A stretch of 64,000 bases of DNA from Clostridiales bacterium (GCA_018374355.1 JAHAFI010000002.1:1-64000); one strand, 5' to 3'; shown: positions 1 through 8,672, counted from the first letter of the stretch. Program-made: numbers and translations. Notes: generated from the sequence alone by a model not told the origin.

Positions 1-100
1 ATGCAAGGCAATCCCGAGACATACGAGCGCCGCACTGCATGAAATGCAGTGTGTGTGCATGCATTTGTGACTATGAAGGACAGGGTCCTGAATAGTTACA
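1..100 (+). repeat. Interspersed element, copy A (about 100 bp, hairpin at its 3' end)
   Basis: This stretch matches 23874-23977 in two long blocks, around 'caatcccgagacatac' and 'tgtgtgcatgcatttgt'. Both copies end in a hairpin. Here the outer arms are 66-74 and 92-100, a GA/GA internal loop follows, and the inner stem is AGGAC/GTCCT with loop AGG (77-89). A second small hairpin, CACTGCAT/ATGCAGTG, lies near position 33-51. It contains no convincing gene. The left end may extend beyond the window. Confidence 0.75.
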
Positions 101-121
101 AAAGTTTTACGTAATGGTATA

Positions 122-161
122 AAAAAGGTTCGGAGTCAAGTCGATGACTCCGAACCTTTTT
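122..161. terminator. Strong bidirectional terminator
   Basis: A perfect 17-bp inverted repeat (122-138 with 145-161) has a 6-base loop and is A-rich on one side and T-rich on the other. It can therefore end transcription in both directions. It lies 54 bp after the stop codon of the MATE gene on the minus strand. Confidence 0.9.
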
Positions 162-214
162 GAATGTGTGCCCGGCGGACTGCCGGGGCTTTCTGAACCT
201 GCGGATAAAAATGA

Positions 215-1576
215 TTATCCAAGAGGGGCAATTTTATCCCGGTAGATTCTGCGGTAGAACCATACGCTCATAGCCAGTGAGACGATTTCTGAAATGGGGA
301 ATGCCCACCAGACCATATGCAGTCCACCGACAGAAGCCAAAAGGGCCGCAGCCGGAAGAATCACTACAAGCTGCCGGGCGATGGAAATGATCAGGCTGTA
401 AATCCCATTTCCCAGAGCCTGAAAAACGGAACCCACTACGATGGAAAAACCGGCAAAGACAAAGCCGAGGGCAATAATCCGGAGAGCAGGTATTCCGATG
501 GACAGCATATCCGGGGAAGCATTAAACATTTGCAAAAGGTTTGCCGGGAAGAGCAAAAAGGCGGCGGTTCCCACAAGCATAATGGTCACAGCGGAAAAAA
601 TACTCAGACGGATGGTGCGTGTTACCCGGCGTTTATCCCATGCTCCGTAGTTGTAGGCAACGATAGGAACCATACCGTTGTTCAGCCCGAACACCGGCAT
701 GAAAACAAAGCTGTTCAGCTTGAAGTAAACACCGAAGACTGCCGTTGCAGTGGAAGTAAACTGAATCAGGATCTTGTTCATACCGAAGGTCATCACGGAA
801 CCGATGGCCTGCATCACGATGGAGGGAAGGCCTACGGAGTAAATGGTGCGGATGATCTGTTTGTTGGGGCGGAACTTTCTCATGTTGATATGAATTTCCT
901 TGTTAAAGCGGAGATTAAAATACAGTCCGCTGACCATTCCGAAAAACTGTCCCAGAACTGTAGCGAGAGCGGCGCCTGCCACGCCCATTTTCGGCATTCC
1001 CAAAAGCCCGAAGATCAGAATCGGGTCAAGAATGATGTTGACGATTGCTCCCAGTCCCTGCGAAAGCATGGTGTACACGGTAAGTCCTGTGGACATCAAA
1101 AGACGCTCCAGCATGATCTGCAGGAACAGAGATCCGCAGAAGAGACAGATGATGGAAATATACTGTGTGCCGTATTCCAAAATCTGGGGATCTGAGGTCT
1201 GGAAAGTCAGAAACGGTTTGGTAACCGCAAATCCCACCAGAGCGAAGAAAACAGCGCTGACCAGTGACAGGAAGATTCCGTTTTTGGCAGATTCATCTAC
1301 AGCATGAAAATCTTTTTTACCCAGACTTCGGGAGAGAAGGGCATTGACACCCACGCCGGTTCCCACTGCAATGGCAATCATCAGGTTTTGAATGGGGAAA
1401 GCCAGAGATACGGCAGTCAGCGCATTCTCATTGATCTGTGCCACAAAAATACTGTCAACGATGTTGTACAGGGCCTGTACAAGCATGGACAGCATCATGG
1501 GAAGCGACATTTGAAATAAAAGTTTTGGTATGGGCAGAACTCCCATTTTATTTTCTGCCTGTTTGTTTTCAGTCAT
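215..1576 (-). CDS. MATE family multidrug/cation exporter
   Basis: The 453-residue protein is hydrophobic throughout, with about twelve membrane spans in two homologous halves. It opens with the MATE-type stretch 'MMLSMLVQALYNIVDSIFV' (about residues 27-45) and carries 'GTGVGVNALLSRSLG' near residue 97. MATE proteins export drugs or metabolites in exchange for Na+ or H+; the substrate here cannot be told. A ribosome site, AAAGGA, lies a few bases before the ATG. The gene stands alone, divergent from the methyltransferase gene and closed by the terminator at 122-161. Length is normal for the family. Confidence 0.93.
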   Translation of the reverse strand: MTENKQAENKMGVLPIPKLLFQMSLPMMLSMLVQALYNIVDSIFVAQINENALTAVSLAFPIQNLMIAIAVGTGVGVNALLSRSLGKKDFHAVDESAKNGIFLSLVSAVFFALVGFAVTKPFLTFQTSDPQILEYGTQYISIICLFCGSLFLQIMLERLLMSTGLTVYTMLSQGLGAIVNIILDPILIFGLLGMPKMGVAGAALATVLGQFFGMVSGLYFNLRFNKEIHINMRKFRPNKQIIRTIYSVGLPSIVMQAIGSVMTFGMNKILIQFTSTATAVFGVYFKLNSFVFMPVFGLNNGMVPIVAYNYGAWDKRRVTRTIRLSIFSAVTIMLVGTAAFLLFPANLLQMFNASPDMLSIGIPALRIIALGFVFAGFSIVVGSVFQALGNGIYSLIISIARQLVVILPAAALLASVGGLHMVWWAFPISEIVSLAMSVWFYRRIYRDKIAPLG

Positions 1577-1660
1577 TTGTAGAAATCCTTTCTTTGTATA
1601 TTTACGGGTATTTCTATTTTACGGGAATATATTTTACATGTCAACGAAATGTTAAGACGG

Positions 1661-1757
1661 ACGGAGTGAGGAAAGGCCGGCAATCATTTTGTGTGCATCA
1701 CGAAGCGTGTTGCTGTGAACGGAGTGAACAGGAAAGGCCGGCAATCATTTCGTGTGC
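1661..1757 (+). repeat. Tandem copies of the ACGGAGTGA repeat with a shared 3' tail
   Basis: Two direct copies (1661-1696 and 1719-1757) share 'acggagtga', then 'ggaaaggccggcaatcatt', then 'gtgtgc'. The second copy is preceded by 'ttgctgtga' from 1710, the full form seen again at 41771 and 45142. The repeats fill most of the gap between the MATE and methyltransferase genes and encode nothing credible. Confidence 0.75.
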
Positions 1758-1838
1758 TTGCAAGCAAATCTTTTTCGTGATAGTATTAGGAAGAATTAAA
1801 AAACAGGAGAAAACAGAGAAAAAGAAAGGGAAAAGAAC

Positions 1839-2609
1839 ATGGAAGAATCCTATAAAAGCTTTGCCCGGGTCTATGATCTTTTCATGGACAATATTGATTA
1901 TCCGGTCTGGTGTGAATATTTAACCGGGCTTTTGAAAGAATATGAGGTGGAAGACGGTCTGGTTCTGGAACTGGGCTGCGGCACCGGAAGCATGACTGAG
2001 CTTTTGGCGGAAAAAGGCTATGATATGATCGGTGTGGACAATTCCGAAGAGATGCTTGAGATCGCCATGGAAAAAAAGGTGGATTCCGGTCAGGATATCC
2101 TGTACCTTTTGCAGGATATGCGTGAATTTGAACTGTACGGAACAGTCCGGGCCGTGGTCAGCGTCTGTGATTCCATGAATTATATATTGGAGGAAGAGGA
2201 ACTTTTGGAGGTATTCCGGCTGGTAAATAATTATCTGGACCCGGGCGGGATTTTCATCTTCGATATGAATACTCCTTACAAATATGAGACACTGATCGGG
2301 GATACCACCATAGCGGAGAACCGGGAGGAAGGAAGCTTTATCTGGGAGAATTATTTTGATGAGGAGACCCGGATCAATGAATATGCGCTGACGCTTTTTT
2401 TACAGGAGGAAGACGAACTCTACCGCAGATACGAGGAATTTCATTATCAGAAAGCCTATGAGGTTTGCCGGGTAATCGAGCTTTTGAAAGAAGCCGGGCT
2501 GGAATTTATTGCGGTCTATGATGCGTTTACCCGGAATACGCCGGGGCCGGAGAGTGAGAGGGTGTATCTGATCGCCAGAGAATGTCAGAAGGAAGGACTG
2601 GAAAAATAG
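1839..2609 (+). CDS. Class I SAM-dependent methyltransferase
   Basis: The 256-residue protein has a Rossmann-type methyltransferase fold. Motif I 'LELGCGTG' is at residues 43-50, followed by 'MIGVDNSEEMLEIA', whose Asp should bind the ribose of S-adenosylmethionine. A later stretch resembles the CgeB/BioC-like small-molecule methyltransferases of Firmicutes. The acceptor is unknown. A purine-rich, weak ribosome site precedes the ATG. The stop codon is directly followed by the ATG of the Sel1-repeat gene, so the two are surely co-transcribed and probably translationally coupled. Confidence 0.88.
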   Translation: MEESYKSFARVYDLFMDNIDYPVWCEYLTGLLKEYEVEDGLVLELGCGTGSMTELLAEKGYDMIGVDNSEEMLEIAMEKKVDSGQDILYLLQDMREFELYGTVRAVVSVCDSMNYILEEEELLEVFRLVNNYLDPGGIFIFDMNTPYKYETLIGDTTIAENREEGSFIWENYFDEETRINEYALTLFLQEEDELYRRYEEFHYQKAYEVCRVIELLKEAGLEFIAVYDAFTRNTPGPESERVYLIARECQKEGLEK

Positions 2610-3257
2610 ATGGAACAGAAACCTGTGGAATGGACGCTGGAAGAATTGCTGCTGATGGAAGAAAACGGCGGGAAAAATGTTCAGTATGCCATTGGATTTT
2701 ATTATGAAAACGGGATTCAGACTCAGGTGAGTCTGCCTGCGGCTGCCCAGTGGTATGAAAAGGCCGCAAAACAGGGCCATGGGGATGCACAGCTTCATCT
2801 GGGACTGATGTATGCTCAGGGAAGAGGTGTGGAACAGAATTATAAGACGGCTCTTTCATGGCTGAAAAAGTCCGCTGATCAGGGAAATGCAAACGCCCGG
2901 TATCAGGTGGGACGCTGCTATGAAGAAGGCTTAGGTGCGGCAAAGGATTTGTCAAAGGCAGTTTCTTGGTATGCCAAAGCCGCAAAGCAGGACGATTACC
3001 GCGCAGTGTGCACCATGGGGAGCTATTATCTGTCAGGCGTCTGTGTGGAAAAAAATGAAAAGAAGGCATTTGAATGCTTTGAGAAAGCGGCCAATGCGGG
3101 AGTGCCCGTGGGGCAGTATAATCTGGCCATACTGTATCAGTATGGAATCGGGACGGAAAGAAATCTGGAACAGGCTTATTATTGGATGGCAAAAGCCGCA
3201 CAGCAGGGATTTTCCATGGCTGTGGAAGAATTGAATCAGGGAAAAGAGGATAAATGA
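2610..3257 (+). CDS. Sel1-like (TPR-type) repeat protein
   Basis: The 215 residues consist almost wholly of five Sel1-like repeats of about 36 residues. Each has the pattern A..WY.KAA.QG....A...LG..Y..G.G; examples are 'AAQWYEKAAKQG' and 'AVSWYAKAAKQD'. Such solenoids bind other proteins or peptides. No signal peptide is visible, so it is probably cytosolic. It begins immediately after the methyltransferase stop and its end overlaps the Hsp33 start region, making a tight three-gene operon. The partner is unknown. Confidence 0.85.
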   Translation: MEQKPVEWTLEELLLMEENGGKNVQYAIGFYYENGIQTQVSLPAAAQWYEKAAKQGHGDAQLHLGLMYAQGRGVEQNYKTALSWLKKSADQGNANARYQVGRCYEEGLGAAKDLSKAVSWYAKAAKQDDYRAVCTMGSYYLSGVCVEKNEKKAFECFEKAANAGVPVGQYNLAILYQYGIGTERNLEQAYYWMAKAAQQGFSMAVEELNQGKEDK

Positions 3258-4138
3258 TGAGTGATTATATCGTAAGAGCAACGGCAGCGGACAATCAGAT
3301 CCGCGCATTTGCAGCAACAACAAAAGACATGGCAGAGATGGCCAGAAAAGCCCACAACACAAGCCCGGTAGCTACAGCGGCGCTGGGACGTCTCCTTACG
3401 GGAGGAGCTATGATGGGGATCATGATGAAGGGGGAGAAAGACGTACTGACCCTTCAGATCAAATGCAGCGGTCCTATCGGCGGTCTGACCGTGACTGCGG
3501 ACTCCCATGGAAATGTAAAAGGATATGTGAACAATCCTAATGTAATTCTTCCGGCAAATGCCAAAGGAAAACTGGATGTGGGAGCTGCTCTGGATCTGGG
3601 GGTTCTCAGCGTGATCAAAGATCTGGGACTGAAAGAGCCTTATGTGGGACAGACAGAACTGAAAACGGGAGAAATCGGGGACGATCTGACCTATTATTTC
3701 GCCAGCAGTGAGCAGGTGCCTTCCGCTGTAGGGTTGGGGGTACTGATGGAAAAAAATAATACCGTCCGTCAGGCAGGAGGATTTATTATTCAGTTGATGC
3801 CTTTTGCAGAGGAAGAAATGATTCAGAAGCTGGAAAAAAATCTGGCAGAGGTGACTTCGGTGACGGATCTTCTGGATCAGGGTTATACCCCGGAGATGCT
3901 TTTGGAAAAGCTTCTGGGAAATCTGGGACTGGAATTTACGGATAAGGTGGAGACCGGATTCCACTGCAACTGCGATAAAGTCCGGGTAGGAAAAGTGCTG
4001 ATCAGTTTAGGAAAGAAAGAATTACAGAGCATGATTGATGAGGGAAAAGAAATCGAACTGAACTGTCATTTCTGCAATACCAATTATACGTTTTCTGTAG
4101 AAGAACTGAAAGAATTGCTGGAGCTTGCACAGAGATAA
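3257..4138 (+). CDS. hslO: Redox-regulated chaperone Hsp33
   Basis: The protein begins 'MSDYIVRATAADNQIRAF', the standard Hsp33 opening. It ends with the zinc and redox switch: a Cys-X-Cys pair near residues 238/240 and a Cys-X-X-Cys pair near 271/274 ('HCNCDK', 'LNCHFCN'). Oxidation of these cysteines releases zinc and turns Hsp33 into an ATP-independent holdase in the cytosol. Two ATGs are possible, at 3254 and 3257. The second is better spaced from AGAGGA and matches the family start. The first overlaps the Sel1 stop codon. Confidence 0.96.
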   Translation: MSDYIVRATAADNQIRAFAATTKDMAEMARKAHNTSPVATAALGRLLTGGAMMGIMMKGEKDVLTLQIKCSGPIGGLTVTADSHGNVKGYVNNPNVILPANAKGKLDVGAALDLGVLSVIKDLGLKEPYVGQTELKTGEIGDDLTYYFASSEQVPSAVGLGVLMEKNNTVRQAGGFIIQLMPFAEEEMIQKLEKNLAEVTSVTDLLDQGYTPEMLLEKLLGNLGLEFTDKVETGFHCNCDKVRVGKVLISLGKKELQSMIDEGKEIELNCHFCNTNYTFSVEELKELLELAQR

Positions 4139-4229
4139 TAGAAAAGCCTGTGATATAGAGGAACCGTAACCGTTCAGGTGCGGCCCGGCACAAAGGAATA
4201 ACGGGCAGTACGGAAAGAGAGGAAAAAGG

Positions 4230-6152
4230 ATGAAAAATGGTTTTATAAAGGCAGCAGCAGGAACACCTAAGATTCAGGTAGCAGACTGCATTCACAATAC
4301 AGAAGAAATCCTTCGGATCGTGAAAGAGATGGAAGCCGAAGGGGCGAAAATCATGGCATTTCCGGAGCTTTGCATCACCGGTTATACCTGTCAGGATCTG
4401 TTTCTGCAAAATGTGCTGATCGACAGCGCAAAGGAGAGGCTTCTGTGGCTTGCCCGGGAAACGAAAGAGGTAGACGGGCTGATCGTTGTGGGGCTTCCAT
4501 TTGAAAAAGACGGAAAGCTGTACAATGTGGCGGCGATGCTGAACCGGGGAAAAATCCTTGCTCTGGTTCCAAAGACCAACCTTCCCAATTACGGGGAATT
4601 TTATGAAGCGCGGATGTTTACAGCCACAGACGGAAAAACCTCTGTTGTGGAGCTGGACGGACAGGAGGTTTTGTTTGGAACGAAACTTCTATTTGTCAGT
4701 CCCCAGATGCCGGGGATGCAGGTGGCAGCGGAAATCTGTGAGGATCTGTGGGTTCCCTGCCCTCCCAGCGTGAGCCATGCCATGGCCGGGGCAAACGTGA
4801 TTGTGAATTTGTCCGCAGGGGACGAGGTTGTGGGAAAAGGGGATTACCGGAGAAATCTGGTAAGAGGCCAGTCTGCCCGCCTGTTATGTGCCTACCTGTA
4901 TGCAACAGCGGGAGAAGGGGAATCCACCACCGACCTTGTGTTTGGAGGCCATAATATCATAGCGGAAAACGGATTTGTGGTATCGGAAGCAAAGATTTTC
5001 AAAAATGAAACGATTTACGCAGATATCGACATCCGCCATCTGGTATCAGAAAGAAGAAGGCTGACTACCTATCCGGCTGCGGCACGGGAGGGATATCAGG
5101 TGATTCCTTTTGAAATCCGGGAAGAGGAGACGAAGCTTACCAGAGAATTTCCGGCGAAACCTTTTGTTCCTTCCGATCAGGCAGAGATGAACAGACGATG
5201 TGAAGATATTTTGAACATTCAGGCAATGGGACTGAAAAAACGTCTGGAGCATACCCGCTGCCAAAGCGCGGTTCTGGGAATCTCAGGGGGACTGGACTCC
5301 ACGCTGGCCCTTCTGGTGACGGCAAGAGCCTTCGATTATCTGGGGATAGAGCGGAAAAAAATCACGGCGGTTACCATGCCCTGTTTCGGAACGACGGACC
5401 GCACCTACAGAAATGCCTGTGAACTCACAGAAATTCTGGGGGCAGCGCTCAGGGAAGTGGATATCAAAGAAGCAGTGACGATTCATTTCCGGGATATCGG
5501 GCATGAGATGGACCGGCATGATGTAACCTATGAAAACAGTCAGGCCAGAGAGAGAACTCAGGTAATCATGGATATTGCAAATCAGACAGGGGGCATGGTA
5601 ATCGGAACCGGTGATCTGTCGGAGCTGGCGCTGGGATGGGCCACCTACAACGGCGATCATATGTCCATGTATGGGGTAAATGCTTCCATTCCGAAAACAC
5701 TGGTGCGCCATCTGGTACAGTATTATGCGGATACCTGCGGGGATGAGAAGCTGGCGCATATTCTGCGAGATGTGCTGGATACTCCGGTGAGCCCGGAGCT
5801 GCTTCCGCCAAAGGACGGAGAGATTGCCCAGAAAACGGAGGATCTGGTAGGACCTTACGAGCTCCATGACTTTTTCCTGTACTATATGCTCCGGACGGGA
5901 TACGAACCGGATAAGATTTACCGGATTGCCCGGAAAACCTTTGCGGGCGTCTATGAAAATGAAGTGATTTTGAAATGGCTGAAAAATTTCTACAGAAGAT
6001 TCTTTATGCAGCAGTTCAAGCGTTCCTGTCTGCCGGATGGCCCGAAGGTGGGTTCCGTATCCGTATCGCCTAGAGGGGATCTGCGGATGCCAAGCGATGC
6101 CTGTGCGAGAATCTGGCTGGATGAAGTGGAGAAGCTGGAAGCAGAAAAATAA
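4230..6152 (+). CDS. nadE: Glutamine-dependent NAD+ synthetase
   Basis: This 640-residue two-domain enzyme makes NAD+ from nicotinate adenine dinucleotide, ATP and glutamine. Residues 1-290 are a nitrilase-type glutaminase with the expected Glu ('FPELCITGY', about 46), Lys ('VPKTNLPNYGEFYE', about 114) and Cys ('EICEDLW', about 170). Residues 310-640 are the synthetase with the ATP P-loop 'SGGLDST' (about 352) and 'GTGDLSELALGWATYNGDH'. The length fits the long eukaryote/clostridial type. GAGAGGAAAAAGG precedes the ATG. It lies 91 bp after hslO without a visible terminator. Confidence 0.96.
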   Translation: MKNGFIKAAAGTPKIQVADCIHNTEEILRIVKEMEAEGAKIMAFPELCITGYTCQDLFLQNVLIDSAKERLLWLARETKEVDGLIVVGLPFEKDGKLYNVAAMLNRGKILALVPKTNLPNYGEFYEARMFTATDGKTSVVELDGQEVLFGTKLLFVSPQMPGMQVAAEICEDLWVPCPPSVSHAMAGANVIVNLSAGDEVVGKGDYRRNLVRGQSARLLCAYLYATAGEGESTTDLVFGGHNIIAENGFVVSEAKIFKNETIYADIDIRHLVSERRRLTTYPAAAREGYQVIPFEIREEETKLTREFPAKPFVPSDQAEMNRRCEDILNIQAMGLKKRLEHTRCQSAVLGISGGLDSTLALLVTARAFDYLGIERKKITAVTMPCFGTTDRTYRNACELTEILGAALREVDIKEAVTIHFRDIGHEMDRHDVTYENSQARERTQVIMDIANQTGGMVIGTGDLSELALGWATYNGDHMSMYGVNASIPKTLVRHLVQYYADTCGDEKLAHILRDVLDTPVSPELLPPKDGEIAQKTEDLVGPYELHDFFLYYMLRTGYEPDKIYRIARKTFAGVYENEVILKWLKNFYRRFFMQQFKRSCLPDGPKVGSVSVSPRGDLRMPSDACARIWLDEVEKLEAEK

Positions 6153-6170
6153 TGGAAGAGGTATTGGGTG

Positions 6171-7043
6171 ATGGTAGAACTGATGAAAAAGGCAAATTTT
6201 CCTGCAGATGTGGTGGAGGATTTGGCTGAAAAAACAGAAGTATTGAAGAAAAACGGACACTGGGAACGGATCGAGGGGCTGGCAAAAGAGATTATGGAAG
6301 AGCTTCCTATGGGCGATGCTCTGGGGGAGAAACTGAAGCTGGCGGAAAACTGGGAGGAGGAGCTGGGAATCCACAAATATACATTGGATCTTTTGCTGCT
6401 TCTGCGATGCTGGGAAATCCTTGAAGGACGGTATGAGGAAAAACAGCTTTCCATGGAAATTTTCTATGACACGCTGGATGATATGCGCTGCAAGCTTTTG
6501 GAGTGCAGGGAAATTTATGGAGTAAACGGAATTTTTGTGGGATGGTGGTATGACCGCTTTTTCAATATTTCCCGTTTTGCACTGGGAAGGCTTCAGTTTG
6601 AGTTGGAGGCTTATCCGTACAAAAAGGAATATACGGAAAAAGGAAGAATTGTGAGGAAGGGGGACACCGTCATCAATATGCATATTCCTTCCAGCGGCCC
6701 GCTTCTGCCGGAGATGGTGGAGGATGCCTTTGACCGGGCAGCAGAATTCTACAAAGACCAGATTCCGGAAGGTCCGGTAGTGTTTGTGGTACATTCATGG
6801 ATGATTGACCCGGATTTGGTTAAGATTTTGCCGGAAGGAAATATGAAAGATTTCGCCCGGAGGTTTACCGTTTTAGAGACTTCAAAAAACGAGAAATTTA
6901 TGGACGGGTGGAGAGTATTCGGAAATGAATGGGAGAAAGCTCCCGAAGAGCTGCCCCGCCGTACAAAACTGCAGAAGGCCATTGCGGACTATCTGCAGCA
7001 GGGCGGCAAACTGGGAGAAGGATACGGAGTTATCATTCGATGA
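6171..7043 (+). CDS. Acyltransferase-like protein (NAT_N plus GNAT_C type)
   Basis: The roughly 290-residue protein matches the two-part family once called DUF5596. It has an N-terminal helical domain (about 1-125) and a C-terminal GNAT-like half with 'INMHIPSSGPLLPEMVEDAFDRA' in two pieces, 'VVFVVHSWMIDPDL', and a conserved tail 'GYGVIIR'. Acyl transfer is inferred from the fold family and the substrate is not known. Translation may start at GTG 6168 or ATG 6171; GGAAGAGG upstream is spaced better for 6171. It follows nadE by 15-18 bp, so it probably belongs to the same transcript. Confidence 0.72.
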   Translation: MVELMKKANFPADVVEDLAEKTEVLKKNGHWERIEGLAKEIMEELPMGDALGEKLKLAENWEEELGIHKYTLDLLLLLRCWEILEGRYEEKQLSMEIFYDTLDDMRCKLLECREIYGVNGIFVGWWYDRFFNISRFALGRLQFELEAYPYKKEYTEKGRIVRKGDTVINMHIPSSGPLLPEMVEDAFDRAAEFYKDQIPEGPVVFVVHSWMIDPDLVKILPEGNMKDFARRFTVLETSKNEKFMDGWRVFGNEWEKAPEELPRRTKLQKAIADYLQQGGKLGEGYGVIIR

Positions 7044-7083
7044 AAAAGATACAGAAATAGTTACCCTGAGACACAGATTTATG

Positions 7084-7127
7084 GCGTCACCGGATTCTGC
7101 CTGTTAAGAGGCAGGTTCCGGTGACGC
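7084..7127. terminator. Terminator shared by two convergent genes
   Basis: An 11-bp stem (7084-7094 with 7117-7127) encloses a second stem, CTGCCT/AGGCAG. CTTTTGC follows on the plus strand. The stop codon of the minus-strand gene (7104-7106) sits in the apical loop, so the hairpin ends the nadE transcript and also overlaps the 3' end of the next gene. Confidence 0.7.
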
Positions 7128-7565
7128 TTTTGCCAGTGCGGATTTGATGGCTTCCAAAAGCAGCATGGAAGTGTACTTATTATCATCCTCATAGGTGATA
7201 TTTTCCGTGGACTGGTTGGCGTAAATCTGTGTGGCCAGACTTTCCAGCGAAGGCTCCATCAGTGGGTACATGGCAGTGGTGGTTTCACTGAGATTGACCA
7301 GCTCAATGGAATTGATATGATTGGTGTCTACCGTAACCTGCACATCGAAGCTGTTGTCATTGAGTTCAATGGCAGTAGTGTAGACGCCGGCCACATACCG
7401 GTCCGGCTCGGCAGGCTGTGCTGATGCTGCGGCAGTTTCCTTACTCTTGCCCGGACCGAACATGATGACCAGCAGAGCAATCATAAGAACAGCCAGAGCG
7501 AGAAAGATTGCGGTGTAGATGACTTCTTTCATATGTAGTACGACGATTTTGGTTTTTGAACTCAT
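7104..7565 (-). CDS. Membrane-anchored protein with an FMN_bind-like domain
   Basis: About 153 residues. An N-terminal membrane helix ('AIFLALAVLMIALLVIMFG') is followed by a short Ala/Pro/Glu linker and an outside domain. The latter has the layout of FMN-binding (NqrC/RnfG type) domains: 'YVAGVYTTA', 'DVQVTVDTNHINSIELVN', then a closing helix 'LLLEAIKSALAKA'. The usual Ser/Thr-Gly-Ala-Thr flavinylation motif before that helix is absent ('DDNKYTSM' instead), so covalent FMN is unlikely. AAAGGAG lies 9 bases before the ATG at 7565; an upstream GTG at 7571 is too close to it. Confidence 0.6.
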   Translation of the reverse strand: MSSKTKIVVLHMKEVIYTAIFLALAVLMIALLVIMFGPGKSKETAAASAQPAEPDRYVAGVYTTAIELNDNSFDVQVTVDTNHINSIELVNLSETTTAMYPLMEPSLESLATQIYANQSTENITYEDDNKYTSMLLLEAIKSALAKASPEPAS

Positions 7566-7635
7566 ACGCACACACTCCTTTACGGTTTTCTTTATATTTT
7601 ATGTGGAGGTTGGGGGAATATGCATGGGTTGAGTA

Positions 7636-7697
7636 TTTAACTTATAATATTGACAATGATAAAACTAAAAGTTAAAATAAAATAAAAAAAGTTAAAA
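7636..7697 (+). promoter_or_regulatory. Promoter and repeated operator octamers of the AbiE-like operon
   Basis: A -35 box TTGACA (7650-7655) and a -10 box TAAAAT (7673-7678) are exactly 17 bp apart. The octamer AAGTTAAA occurs at 7669-7676 (over the -10) and 7689-7696, 20 bp apart. It also occurs inverted (TTTAACTT) at 7636-7643, just upstream of the -35. This arrangement fits autorepression by the operon's winged-helix protein, as known for AbiEi antitoxins; that binding is inferred. Confidence 0.7.
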
Positions 7698-7703
7698 GGT
7701 GGA

Positions 7704-8672
7704 ATGGATGTGAACATTTTAACAGATACTCTGGGAATGCATGTGAAATATACACAATGGAATAAAAAGAAAAAGCTGCCGTTTTATATAGCTGCCGGAT
7801 ATGATTTTGAGAAGGCGGAAATAGATGGTTGTCTGTGCTTACTGATTTATCCGAAAGATGAGCTTCCAACGCTGCCGGCTTTGAAAAAACAAATAATGCG
7901 AATCCGGCAGGTGGAAAATATTCCGGTGATTCTTCAGGTGAAGAGCATGAGCGCTTTCAGGCGGAAGGGCATGATTGAAAATAAAATTCCATTTATTGTG
8001 GAAGGAAAACAAGTTTATTTGCCATTTATGGCCGCATATTTGCAGGAAAAAGCAGATACGGAGAGGAAAACAAAAGAAAAATTCATGGTTTCTGCACAGG
8101 TGTTGTTTTTGTTGTACATGTATCAGAAAAGGGGAGAAGTGTATTTGGCGGATGCTGTGAGACAACTTCCCTATTCTGCAATGACGATGACAAGAGCAGC
8201 CAAACAATTGGAAGAGAGCGGGTTGATTTGTATCAGAAAAGAAGGAGTAAATAAAATCTTATTTTCCAGAATCTCTAAAAAGGAGATGTATGAACGTGGA
8301 AAGGATTTTTTGAGTTCGCCAATTGTAAAGAAAGGATTTCTGAATAAAGAAAATCTGACAGGTCAAATGACGCTTACGGGAACATCTGCGCTTGCAGATA
8401 AAACGATGTTGAACAGTGAGGCATTACTGGTTTATGCAGTTGATAAGAAGGAATGTAATCTAAAAGAATTGCAAAAAGAATTGTTGGATCCGTACAAGCA
8501 GATTGGTATTGAAGTTTGGAAATATTCACCTCAACTATTTGGTAAAGATGGTACTGTAGACACGATATCATTGGCATTATCCTTGTTGGAGGAAAAGGAT
8601 GAAAGAATAGAAGAGGCAGTAGAGGAAATGTTGAATAAACTGTGGAGGGAGATAGATGGTAACAGGATTTGA
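7704..8672 (+). CDS. Winged-helix protein, likely AbiEi-type antitoxin/regulator
   Basis: The 322-residue protein has a basic N-terminal part (1-110, no match recognised). A predicted winged helix follows at about 125-195 ('EVYLADAVRQLPYSAMTMTR', 'AAKQLEESGLICIRKEG') and then a C-terminal domain. Together with the overlapping nucleotidyltransferase gene this reproduces the AbiEi-AbiEii order. In that family the first protein represses the operon and counteracts the toxin. AAAAGGTGG precedes the ATG. It is longer than typical AbiEi (about 200-280 residues) and more AT-rich than its neighbours, which suggests acquisition. It could instead be a plain MarR-like regulator. Confidence 0.6.
   Translation: MDVNILTDTLGMHVKYTQWNKKKKLPFYIAAGYDFEKAEIDGCLCLLIYPKDELPTLPALKKQIMRIRQVENIPVILQVKSMSAFRRKGMIENKIPFIVEGKQVYLPFMAAYLQEKADTERKTKEKFMVSAQVLFLLYMYQKRGEVYLADAVRQLPYSAMTMTRAAKQLEESGLICIRKEGVNKILFSRISKKEMYERGKDFLSSPIVKKGFLNKENLTGQMTLTGTSALADKTMLNSEALLVYAVDKKECNLKELQKELLDPYKQIGIEVWKYSPQLFGKDGTVDTISLALSLLEEKDERIEEAVEEMLNKLWREIDGNRI

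Noticed and set aside
317..1195. 292-codon plus-strand open frame
   Set aside because: It is antisense to the MATE gene, is rich in His/Gln/Ser without hydrophobic cores, and has no ribosome site.
5283..6794. 503-codon minus-strand open frame
   Set aside because: Antisense to nadE and the acyltransferase gene; composition is that of a reverse-complement shadow and no domain is recognisable.
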